Source: Anaeramoeba ignava (taxonomy: Eukaryota; Metamonada; Anaeramoebidae). From it: a stretch of DNA of 64,000 bases. A model generated the notes under the pieces. The model was not told the origin of the DNA. It saw only the letters and a program-made list of their open reading frames with translations, and did not search any database. A program made the translations under genes and the position numbers. The stretch spans positions 1 through 64,000 of the forward strand of contig JAPDFW010000103.1 in the NCBI GenBank assembly GCA_028826165.1, given 5' to 3'. Position 1 is the stretch's first letter. Each line of letters opens with the position of its first letter. Below, piece after piece: positions 40,135 to 52,400 of this stretch.

Positions 40135-43100
40135 AAATTATTATTAAATATTAATTAAAAATATTATAATAAATATATATATAATATTTAATAAATTTAT
40201 ATTAATTTTGAAATAAACATTTATTAATAAAATATAAATAAATTTATTTAAAATTATCAATAGATTAAAAATATAAATAAATTATTATTAAATATTAATT
40301 AAAAATATTATAATTAATATATATAAAATATTTAATTTAATTTATATTAATTTTGAAATAAATATTTAATAATAAAATATAAATAAATTTATTTAGAATT
40401 ATTAATAAATTAAAAATATAAATATATTATTATTAAATATTAATTAAAAATATTATAATTAATATATATAAAATATTTAATTAATTTATATTAATTTTGG
40501 AATAAATATTTAATAATAAAATATAAATAAATTTATTTAGAATTATTAATAGATTAAAAATATAAATAAATAATTATTAAATATTAATTAAAAATATTAT
40601 AATAAATATATATATAATATTTAATTATTTTATATTAATTTTGAAATAAATATTTAATAATAAAATATAAATAAATTAATTTAGAATTATTAATAAATTA
40701 AAAATATAAATAAATTATTATTAAATATTAATTAAAAATATTATAATAAATATAGATAAAATATTTAATTATTTTATATTAATTTTGGAATAAATATTTA
40801 ATAATAAAATATAAATAAATTTATTTAAAATTATTAATAAATTAAAAATATAAATAAATTATTATTAAATATTAATTAAAAATATTATAATTAATATATA
40901 TAAAATATTTAATTATTTTATATTAATTTTGGAATAAACATTTAATAATAAAATATAAATAAATTTATTTAAAATTATTAATAAATTAAAAATATAAATA
41001 AATTATTATTAAATATTAATTAAAAATATTATAATTAATATATATAAAATATTTAATTAAATTTATATTAATTTTGAGATAAATATTTAATAATAAAATA
41101 TAAATAAATTAATTTAAAATTGTCAGCAAATTAAAAATATAAATATATTATTATTAAATATTAATTAAAAATATTATAATAAATATATATAAAATATTTA
41201 ATTTAATTTATATTAATTTTGAAATAAATATTTATTAATAAAATATAAATAAATTAATTTATAATTATTAATAAATTAAAAATATAAATAAATTATTATT
41301 AAATATTAATTAAAAATATTATAATTAATATATATAAAATATTTAATTAAATTTATATTAATTTTGAAATAAATATTTAATAATAAAATATAAATAAATT
41401 TATTTAGAATTATTAATAAATTAAAAATATAAATAAATTATTATTAAATATTAATTAAAAATATTATAATTAATATATATAAAATATTTAATTAATTTAT
41501 ATTAATTTTGAAATAAATATTTAATAATAAAATATAAATAAATTTATTTAAAAATTATTAATAAATTAAAAAGCAAAATTCATTTTTATTAAATATTAAT
41601 TAAAAATATTATAATTAATATATATAAAATATTTAATTAAATTTATATTAATTTTGAAATAAATATTTATTAATAAAATATAAATAAATTAATTTAGAAT
41701 TATTAATAAATTAAAAATATAAATAAATTATTATTAAATATTAATTAAAAATATTATAATTAATATATATAAAATATTTAATTAAATTTATATTAATTTT
41801 GAAATAAATATTTAATAATAAAAATATAAATAAATTTATTTAGAATTATTAATAAATTAAAAATATAAATAAATTATTATTAAATATTAATTAAAAATAT
41901 TATAATTAATATAGATAAAATATTTAATTTAATTTATATTAATTTTGAAATAAATATTTAATAATAAAATATAAATAAATTTATTTAAAATTATTAATAA
42001 ATTAAAAAGCAAAATTCATTTTTATTAAATATTAATTAAAAATATTATAATTAATATATATAAAATATTTAATAAATTTATATTAATTTTGAAATAAACA
42101 TTTAATAATAAAATATAAATAAATTTATTTAAAATTATTAATAAATTAAAAATATAAATAAATTATTATTAAATATTAATTAAAAATATTATAATAAATA
42201 TATATAAAATATTTAATTAAATTTATATTAATTTTGAAATAAATATTTAATAATAAAATATAAATAAATTAATTTAAAATTATTAATAAATTAAAAATAT
42301 AAATAAATTATTATTAAATATTAATTAAAAATATTATAATAAATATATATAAAATATTTAAATAAATTTATATTAATTTTGAAATAAATATTTATTAATA
42401 AAATATAAATAAATTTATTTAAAATTATTAATAGATTAAAAATATAAATAAATTTAATTAAATATTAATTAAAAATATTATAATTAATATATATAAAATA
42501 TTTAAATTAATTTATATTAATTTTGAAATAAATATTTAATAATAAAATATAAATAAATTTATTTTTAAAATTATCAATAAATTAAAAAGCAAAATATATA
42601 TTATTATTAAATATTAATTAAAAATATTATAATTAATATATATAAAATATTTAATTTAATTTATATTAATTTTGAAATAAATATTTAATAATAAAATATA
42701 AATAAATTTATTTAAAATTATTAATAAATTAAAAATATAAATAAATTATTATTAAATATTAATCAAAAATATTATAATTAATATATATAAAATATTTAAT
42801 TTAATTTATATTAATTTTGAAATAAATATTTAATAATAAAATATAAATAAATTAATTTAAAATTGTCAGCAAATTAAAAATATAAATATATTATTATTAA
42901 ATATTAATTAAAAATATTATAATTAATATATATAAAATATTTAATTAAATTTATATTAATTTTTGAAATAAATATTTAATAATAAAATATAAATAAATTT
43001 ATTTAAAATTATTAATAGATTAAAAATATAAATAAATTATTATTAAATATTAATTAAAAATATTATAATAAATATATATAAAATATTTAAATAAATTTAT

Positions 43101-44345
43101 ATTAATTTTGAAATAAATATTTAATAATAAAATATAAATAAATTAATTTAGAATTATTAATAAATTAAAAATATAAATATATTATTATTAAATATTAATT
43201 AAAAATATTATAATTAATATATATAAAATATTTAATTTAATTTATATTAATTTTGAAATAAATATTTATTAATAAAAATATAAATAAATTAATTTAGAAT
43301 TATTAATAAATTAAAAAGCAAAAATATATTATTATTAAATATTAATCAAAAATATTATAATTAATATATATAAAATATTTAAATTAATTTATATTAATTT
43401 TGAAATAAATATTTAATAATAAAATATAAATAAATTTATTTAAAATTATTAATAGATTAAAAATATAAATAAATTATTATTAAATATTAATTAAAAATAT
43501 TATAATTAATATAGATAAAATATTTAATTAATTTATATTAATTTTGAAATAAATATTTAATAATAAAATATAAATAAATTAATTTAGAATTATTAATAAA
43601 TTAAAAATATAAATAAATTATTATTAAATATTAATTAAAAATATTATAATAAATATATATAAAATATTTAATTAAATTTATATTAATTTTTGAAATAAAT
43701 ATTTATTAATAAAAATATAAATAAATTTATATAGAATTATTAATAAATTAAAAATATAAATAAATTATTATTAAATATTAATTAAAAATATTATAATAAA
43801 TATATATAAAATATTTAAATAAATTTATATTAATTTTTGAAATAAATATTTAATAATAAAATATAAATAAATTTATTTAAAATTATTAATAAATTAAAAA
43901 TATAAATAAATTATTATTAAATATTAATCAAAAATATTATAATAAATATATATAAAATATTTAATTTAATTTATATTAATTTTGAAATAAATATTTAATA
44001 ATAAAATATAAATAAATTTATTTAAAATTATTAATAGATTAAAAATATAAATAAATTATTATTAAATATTAATTAAAAATATTATAATTAATATATATAA
44101 AATATTTAAATAAATTTATATTAATTTTGAAATAAATATTTAATAATAAAATATAAATAAATTTATTTAAAATTATTAGTAGATTAAAAATATAAATATA
44201 TTTTTATTAAATATTAATTAAAAATATTATAATTAATATAGATAAAATATTTAATTTAATTTATATTAATTTTGAAATAAATATTTATTAATAAAATATA
44301 AATAAATTAATTTAAAATTATTAATAAATTAAAAAGCAAAATTCA
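40135..44345. repeat. 144-145-bp AT-rich satellite, about 29 copies
   Basis: A unit beginning TTAAAAATATAAATAAATTA recurs with great regularity: marker positions 40266, 40411, 40555, 40699, 40843 and 40987 are 144 or 145 bp apart. A minority of copies carry TTAAAAAGCAAAA at that place (41567, 42005, 42581, 43310, 44330). The array lies in the gap between divergent TSC2 and FTHFS. It has the same period as the array at 21810-23365, but its sequence is clearly different. Confidence 0.9.
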
Positions 44346-44596
44346 TTTTTATTTGATCAATTTTAATTTTTTTTTTAAAATAAAAGAAAATTTAATTAAA
44401 GATACCCCCAAAATTAAAAAAAAGAAGAAAAATAAAAGGAGAAAAATAAAAATTTTTTTTTGCTTTTTCCACGTAATTAAATTGTTTTTTTTTTTAATTT
44501 AATTTTTTTTTTTTTTTCATATTTTTTTAAGTTAAAAAAAAATAAAACTTAAAAAAAAAATAACAACAAAACAAAAACAAAATTAAATTAAATTAA
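44346..44596 (+). promoter_or_regulatory. upstream region of FTHFS with T and A tracts
   Basis: After the satellite come a more complex 100-bp stretch, a T run at about 44500-44518, and an A-rich leader with AAATTAAATTAAATTAA directly before the ATG. This resembles the PFO leader. A promoter role is inferred. Confidence 0.35.
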
Positions 44597-47500
44597 ATGA
44601 GCAAATTAAATTGTTTATCACCAGTTCCACCAGATATAGTAGTTTCACAATCAGTAAAACTATTACCAATTCATGAATTAGCAAAAAAAGTAGGGTTACT
44701 TCCAGATGAATATGAATTACATGGAGATAGAAGAGGAAAAATTAAATTAGATGCTTATGAACGAAGAAAAGATAAACGTGATGGAAAATATGTTTTAGTG
44801 ACTGGAATAAATCCAACTCCTTTAGGTGAAGGAAAAACTACCACAACAGTTGGTTTAACTCAAAGTCTTGGTGCTCATTTTAATAAAAAGGTTTTTGCTT
44901 GTTTGAGATGTCCTTCAAGAGGTTAATTTATATTTTTTTTAATTTATTTTATTTATTTTATTTATTTTTGCTTTTTTATTTTATTTATTAGGTCCTACAT
45001 TTGGAATTAAAGGAGGAGCTGCTGGCGGTGGTAAATAAAATAAAATAAAAATTTTTTTTTCTTTAATTTTCATTTAATCAAATGATCCAAAAATTTTATT
45101 TAATCAAATTTTAATTTATAATTTAATCAAATTTTAATTTATAATTTAATTTATAATTTAATTTAATTTATAATTTAATTTAATTTTTAATTTTATTTAT
45201 AATTTTAATTTATAAATTAATTTATAATTTAATTTTTAATTTTTATTTATAATTTAATCAAATTTTATTTATAATTTAATCAAATTTTAATTTATAATTT
45301 AATTTATAATTTAATTTTAAATGAATTTACAAATTAATTTAATTTATAATTTAATTTATAATTTAATTTATAATATAATTTAATTTATAATTTATAATTT
45401 AATTTAATTTATAATTTAATTTATAATTTAATTTATAATTTAATTTATAATTTATAATTTATAATTTATAATTTAATTTTATAATTTAATTTTATAATTT
45501 AATTTTATAATTTAATTTAATTTATAATTTAATTTAATTTATAATTTTAATTTTATAAATGAATTATAATTTATAATTTAATTTATAATTTAATTTATAA
45601 TTTAATTTATAATTTAATTTATAATTTAATTTATAATTTAATTTTGATTTTAATTTTATTTTATAATTTAATTTTAATTTTTATTCTTGGATAAAAAGGT
45701 TATTCGCAAGTTATTCCAATGGATGTTTTCAATTTAGATTTACCAGATATTGATGCAGTTGCCTTAGCAAACAATCTTTGTTCTGCAGCAATTGATACAA
45801 GAATGTTCCATGAAGCTACACAATCAGATTCAGCTCTTTTCCGTAGACTTTGTCCAGGAAACGATTTCTCTAAATCAATGTTGAAAAGATTAGAAAAATT
45901 AGGAATTTTCAAAAAAAATCCATCTGATTTAACTAAAGATGAAATTTCTCAGTTTGCCCGTTTAGATATTGATCCTGATACTATCCAATGGAAACGTGCT
46001 GTTGATGTTAATGATCGATTTTTAAGAGAAGTTATTGTTGGAGTTTCATCAACTGAAAAGGGACTTCAAAGAACAACTGGGTAAATTAAAATTAAATTAA
46101 ATTAAATTAAATTAAATTAAATTATAAATTTAAAATTAATTTAAATTTTTCTTTTTAAAGTTTTGATATTGCTGTTGCTTCAGAAGTTATGGTTGTTTTG
46201 GCTCTTGCAACTTCTCTTCAAGATTTAAGAGAAAGAATGGGAAAAATTGTTATTGGAAGAAATAAGAAATCTTTACCTGTATATTTTTTTATATTTAAAT
46301 TCAATAAAATATTTAAATTTAATAATATATTTAAAATCAATAATATATTTAAATTAAAAAATATTTTTAAATTCAAAAATATTTAAATTCAAAAATATAT
46401 TTAAATTTAATAATATATTTAAATTCAAAAATATATTTAAATTAAAAAATATATTTAAATTCAAAAATATTTAAATTTAATAAATATTATTTAAATTTAA
46501 TAAAATATTTAAATTTAATAATATATTTAAATTCAAAATTATATTTAAATTCAAATATATTTAAATTTAATAATATATTTAAAATCAATAATATATTTAA
46601 ATTCAAATATTTAAATTCAAAAATATTTAAATTCAATAATATATTTAAATTCAAAATTATATTTAAATTCAAAAATATTTAAATTCAAAAATATATTTAA
46701 AATCAATAATATATTTAAATTCAAAAATATATTTAAATTCAATAATATATTTAAATTTAATAATATATTTAAATTCAAAAATATATTTAAAATAAAAATA
46801 TATTTAAATTCAAAAATATTTAAATTCAAAAATATTTAAATTCAATAATATATTTAAATTCAAAATTATATTTAAATTCAATATTATATTTAAATTCAAT
46901 AAAATATTTAAATTCAATAATATATTTAAATTTAATAAAATATTTAAATTCAATAATATATTTAAATTCAAAAATAATATTTAAATTCAATAATATATTT
47001 AAATTTAATAATATATTTAAATTCAATAATATATTTAAATTCAATAATATATTTAAATTCAATAATATATTTAAATTTAATAATATATTTAAATTCAATA
47101 ATATATTTAAATTTAATAATATATTTAAATTCAAAAATATATTTAAATTCAATAATATATTTAAATTCAAAAATAATATAAAAGGTTACTACTGAAGATT
47201 TAGGAGTTGCTGGTGCTATGTCTGTATTAACAAAAGAAGTTCTTAAACCAAATCTTATGCAAACTTTAGAACACACTCCAGTTTTGATTCATGCAGGACG
47301 TAATATAAATGAAATGATTAAAAATTGAAAAACAAATTAAAAATTAAATTTTATTATTTTTTTTTGAAAATTTTTTTTAATTATTAGCATTTGCAAATAT
47401 TGCACATGGAAATTCATCAATTATTGCAGATAAGATTGCATTAAAATTAGTTGGAGAAGATGGATATGTAGTTACTGAAGCAGGATTTGGAGCTGGTAAA

Positions 47501-48962
47501 TTAAAATTTATAAAATTAAAATTTATAAAATTAAAATTAAAATTAAATTTAAATTTAAAATTAAATTAAAATTAAAATTAAAATTAAAATTAAAATTAAA
47601 ATTAAAATTAAATTAAAATTCATTTATTAAAATTAAAATTAAAATTAAAATTAAAATTAAAATTAAAATTAAAATTAAAATTAAAATTAAAATTAAAATT
47701 AAAATTAAAATTAAAATTCATTTATTAAATTAAAATTAAAATTAAATTTAAATTTAAAATTAAATTAAAATTAAAATTATAATTAAAATTCATTTATAAA
47801 ATTAAAATTAAAATTAAAATTATAATTAAAATTCATTTATAAAATTAAAATTAAAATTAAAATTATAATTAAAATTCATTTATAAAATTAAAATTAAAAT
47901 TAAAATTAAATTAAAATTCATTTATTAAAATTAAATTTAAAATTAAAATTCATTTATTAAAATTAAATTTAAAATTAAAATTAAAATTAAAATTAAAATT
48001 AAAATTAAAATTAAAATTAAAATTAAAATTAAAATTAAAATTAAAATTAAAATTAAAATTAAATTAAAATTAAAATTAAAATTAAAATTAAAATTAAAAT
48101 TAAAATTAAAATTAAAATTAAAATTAAAATTAAAATTCATTTATTAAATTAAAATTAAAATTAAAATTAAAATTAAAATTCATTTATAAAATTAATATTA
48201 GATTGTGGAGGAGAAAAATTCTTCAATATAAAATGCAGAAACAGTGGACTTGTTCCCAATTGCTGTGTAATTGTAGCAACAGTACGAGCATTAAAAGTAC
48301 ATGCAGGATTACCACTTAAAGAATGCAAAAAAAAGAACGTTGAAGCAGTAAAAGCAGGATGTGGAAATTTAGTACAACACATTGAAAACATCAAGAAATT
48401 CGGAGTACCAGTGGTAGTTTGCATCAACAAATTCGACACAGATGCAAAAGAAGAAGTAGACGTTATTATTGAAAAGGCAATGGAAGGAGGAGCATATGCA
48501 GCAGTGCCATCAGAACACTTCGCAAAAGGCGGAGAAGGCGCAAAAGAACTTTCAAAAGCAGTCATGAAGGCTTGCGAAACAAAAAGCAATTTCAAGTTCC
48601 TTTACGACTTGGATCTTCCAATCAAACGCAAGATTGAGATTATTGCGAAAGAGATCTACCGCGCAGACAAAGTTGAATATTCAGAAAAAACATCGAGTGA
48701 TATTGAGAATTTCGAGAAGAACGGATTTGGTAAACTTCCCATTTGTATTGCTAAGACTCAGTACAGTTTCTCTCATGATCCTAAGCTCTTAGGTACTCCT
48801 AAAGGATTTACTCTCCCTATTCGTGAGGTTCGTGCTAGTATTGGTGCTGGTTTCATCTTCCCAATTTGTGGTAAGATTTCTACAATGCCTGGTTTGCCTA
48901 CTCGTCCTGCTTATTATGATGTAGACATTGATGAAAAAGGAGAAATTGTTGGTCTTTTCTAA
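44597..48962 (+). CDS. FTHFS: formate-tetrahydrofolate ligase, seven exons
   Basis: Exons 44597-44921, 44992-45030, 45699-46080, 46161-46278, 47185-47299, 47388-47495 and 48202-48962 give 615 residues. The enzyme makes 10-formyl-THF from formate, THF and ATP. Seen in order: [18 protein letters not shown] (P-loop), [72 protein letters not shown] then [16 protein letters not shown], and near the end [15 protein letters not shown]. The length fits a monofunctional ligase, without the dehydrogenase/cyclohydrolase part of fused C1-THF synthases. The small exon 2 (39 nt) is certain because it encodes the conserved PTFGIKGG. Three introns are long and repeat-filled. The introns rule out bacterial contamination. 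Confidence 0.95.
45031..45698. repeat. FTHFS intron 2, TTTATAATTTAA repeats
   Basis: 668 bp composed of TTTATAATTTAATTTATAATTTAA units with occasional CAAATTTTA. Donor GTAAAT and acceptor AAAAAG are clear. Confidence 0.8.
46279..47184. repeat. FTHFS intron 4, 18-bp ATATATTTAAATTCAATA repeat
   Basis: 906 bp built from an 18-bp unit, alternating AAATTCAATA, AAATTTAATA and AAATTCAAAA forms. All open frames across it are repeat artefacts. Splice sites GTATAT and AAAAG flank the intron. Confidence 0.85.
47496..48201. repeat. FTHFS intron 6, hexamer (AAAATT)n
   Basis: 706 bp of AAAATT units interrupted by about nine ATTCATTTAT(A/T)AA islands. Donor GTAAAT and acceptor TATTAG restore the conserved GFGAD junction. 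Confidence 0.85.
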
Positions 48963-49463
48963 ACTTCAAATTTTAAATTCCAAATTCTTCATTTAAATTC
49001 TTCATTTAAATTCTTTCAAATTTTAAATTCCAAATTCTTCATTTAAATTCCAAAACTTTAAATCTTCATTTAAATTCTTCATTTAAATTCCAAATTCTTC
49101 ATTTAAATTCTAAACTTTAAATCTTGATTTGTCTGCTTTTTTTTCTTTCTTTTCAAATTCTTCTTTTCTTTTCTTTTCTTTTCTTAAAGAGAAATCTTTA
49201 ATTTTTCTTTTAACTTTTCTCTTTCTTTTTTTTCTAAAAGCGGATTAACTAAAACGAATCAAAAAATTTAAACAAAAAAAATCTTTTTCTTTTTTTGTTC
49301 TTTTTTTTTTTTATTAAATTTTTCTTTTTAAAAAGTGGATTGAGTAAAAAGGAATTAAAAGATTAAACAAAAAATCTTTTTCTTATTAATTTTCTTATTA
49401 ATTTTCTTATTAATTTTCTTATTAATTTTCTTATTATTTTCTTATTAATTTTCTTATTAAATT
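48963..49463. other. gap between convergent FTHFS and RNF213-like genes
   Basis: Contains about eight copies of TTCATTTAAATTC/CAAATTCTTC phrases just after the FTHFS stop, then T/C-rich runs and a short TTTTCTTATTAA array (49378-49460). Presumably it holds the two 3' ends and polyadenylation sites. No gene is seen. Confidence 0.5.
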
Positions 49464-52400
49464 TTAATTTAAATGTTTTAAATGGTTTTGAAAAAATAAA
49501 AGATGCTTTAATTTCGCTTGTTCTTTAAAAGTTGGTGAAGAAAGTCCAATATCATCAAAAATATCAATTTCCATTTTATTTTGTATAAATTCCATAATTG
49601 ATAATTCTCGTAATTCTTTCATTTTCTTTGAATCTTTCATTTCAATCATTTCGCAACTTGAAATCACAATTTCAATTAATTCTTTGCATTTTCCATATAA
49701 TCCATAATTTTCCAATTCATTCTTGATTTCTTTCCAAATTTGAATATCAATTTCTTCTTGTTTCCAATTTTCATTATTAAGAAATTCAATATCTAATTCT
49801 GGTTTTTCATCGTAATAAATAAAATTTTTAATTTTGGAAGATAAAATAAATGGTTTCTTTAAATTTTCAATTTCTTTTTTAATATAATTTTCAAAAATTT
49901 CAACTTCATTAACTGAATTATTATAATTATTGATTTTCTCAAATTCTTTCATATCAAAATTGAAAAATTGAATTGAATTGAAATCATTTGAAGAAATTGG
50001 ATAATTAATTTCTTGATTTTCATAATTCTCTTGGTTAGTTTTGTTAAAAATTGAAGATAGTAATTTTGATTGGATAAATTTGTTATTAAGATTAATTCCA
50101 TGTTGAATTAATGTTGAAATCATTAAATTATAATTTTCTTTTCCTGGCAAACAAACATCAATAAAAGATTCTTCATTAATTTCAATTATAAATTCATTGA
50201 TTGGAATTTCATTCATAATTTGTAAATATTTTGTTTCTTTTGAACATAAATTCCAATATTCTTGAAATTGGAAATATAAATCTTGAACATTTTCAATAAC
50301 ATTCTTGAATTGAATTGTTTTTGATTCTTCTCTTGTTATTTTTTGATTAAATTTTTGCATTACATAACTTCCAAATTTGATAAATCCTTCAAATAAATTC
50401 AATATTTTCAATTCTTGGATATTTTCAATAACAAATTTAACAAATGGAAACATTTTTGAGTTTTTTTCTTTTTGATAAAATAAATTGATAACAGGATATA
50501 AATTTGTTTTTGGTAAATCAAATAAATTTAATTGATCACTTGGCTGGTTGAGTATTTTTTGAATTTTATTTGTGTTTTTAATAACTTTCTCGATAATTGT
50601 TGAATGATTTTTGTTATAAATATCTGCAAAAATTTCCTCTAATTTATTCCTGTAATCTAAATCTAAGAAATTGTTTTTTATGAATAAATTTTCAGGGATC
50701 TTATATTGAGAAACCAAATTCAGAGTTTCATGATAATAAAGAATTGCTTGGTAATTTGATAAATTTAATAATCCTGATAAAATGGATAAATCATTTTCAA
50801 TGTGTGATCTTAATTGATTGATTAGTTCTTCTTGTGTTTCTGGTTTAAAAACAAAATTATTAATAAGTGAAATGAAATGTTTGGAAAATTTTTCTGATAT
50901 TATTGAAATTGAAATAACTGAAAGATGAATAAATAAGCGAATAGTTCTGAAAGTTATTGGATGCATTTTCCTAAATGTAAATGCTGGATTTGTGTTTGGG
51001 AATTTAGAAACTGAATATGAAGTGCAATTTTCAAAAAATTTGGAATCAAATTCTTTTCGATTTTCATTTACTTTTAATTTGGAGTGACAGAATTTGCAAT
51101 CCTCTAATTTTTTATGTGAAACTTTAACGAAATTTAAATGGTTTTTTTCACACAAAGACCATAAATTGAGTTTATCTTCTTCTTCTTTTCCATTTATAAA
51201 ATCGGGATAAAATAAATAAGATCCCATTGAAGGCCAATATAATTTTTCAAGTAATTCTTGCTTTATTTGTGGTTTTCCATCTTCAAATAAAAGATCTGGT
51301 GAAAACAAAAATTGGAATGGTTCAAGTTTCAATCTACTAATAAACTCAATAGAATGAATTATCATTCTGATAATTTCTTCATCTTCAATTTGTTCTTCAA
51401 TTTTGGATAAATTTTGGAATAATTTGGAATCTAAATAACTTGTTTCATGTTTACTAACAAATTCAATATGAGATTCTGTAAATTGATGTAACAATTCATT
51501 CCCAATACTTTTTTGTTCATAATAATGTATCAATGTTTTCTCTTTTTTCTTTCCTTTAGTATTGATTTCAAGAAAATAATCTTGGATTTTATTAAGAATA
51601 TCTTGAGACAACTGGCATCCTGTAATTTTTTCATCAACAGAGTCTTTGATAAATCTCTTGAGATAATTAATTCCTTGTGCTTTTTGAATTTCATTATAAA
51701 TAAATTTCAACCAAGTATCTTCTTTTCTGAGACTATTCCTCATTTTATTGATGAATTCTTTTGGTTTTTGAATCAAATGGTTTCGTGATTTAAGAAATTT
51801 TGCAATTTTTCTAAGTGAAAATTTATCTTTGGAAAAACCTAATATAATGTTTTTGGATTTCTTTTCTTCTTGATCATCTTTTCTTTGAATAAAATATTTG
51901 ATTAATTTTTTATTTTCATTAAGAATTTTCATACAACATATAAGAATAATATTTTCTTGTTGATTTTCCAATAATTTTAAATTTGTTTTTTGTAACATTT
52001 CCTGAACAAAATTTATAATATCATCTTCTTCATTTAATGAAATTAAATTTGTTAATAACGGGATATAAACTGAATATAAATTTTCAATGGAATTTAATGA
52101 TAATAAATAGTTTGTTTTGGGAATTAAATAATTGAAAAATTGTTGAATATTTGTGAAATCAAATTTTCCTTTCATTTTCTTATTGAAAAGTAATTTTTTG
52201 AAAATAATTTCTCCGTAAAATGCCAAATATTCTATAAATTTTAAAATAATAGAACGTATTTTTTTTCTGTAATTTTCAATATGATCTTCATTTAGAATTG
52301 AAAAATGTTTATCAGATTTGTGATAAGTTTTTTGGCAGATTGGGCATTTGTTTTGATTTTCATCTTCTTTAGAATTTGAATTTGTTTTTGTTTTGGATTT

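Noticed and set aside
40135-44345. Regular repeats suggesting a CRISPR array
   Set aside because: The whole 145-bp unit repeats head to tail with no unique spacers, and the DNA is eukaryotic.
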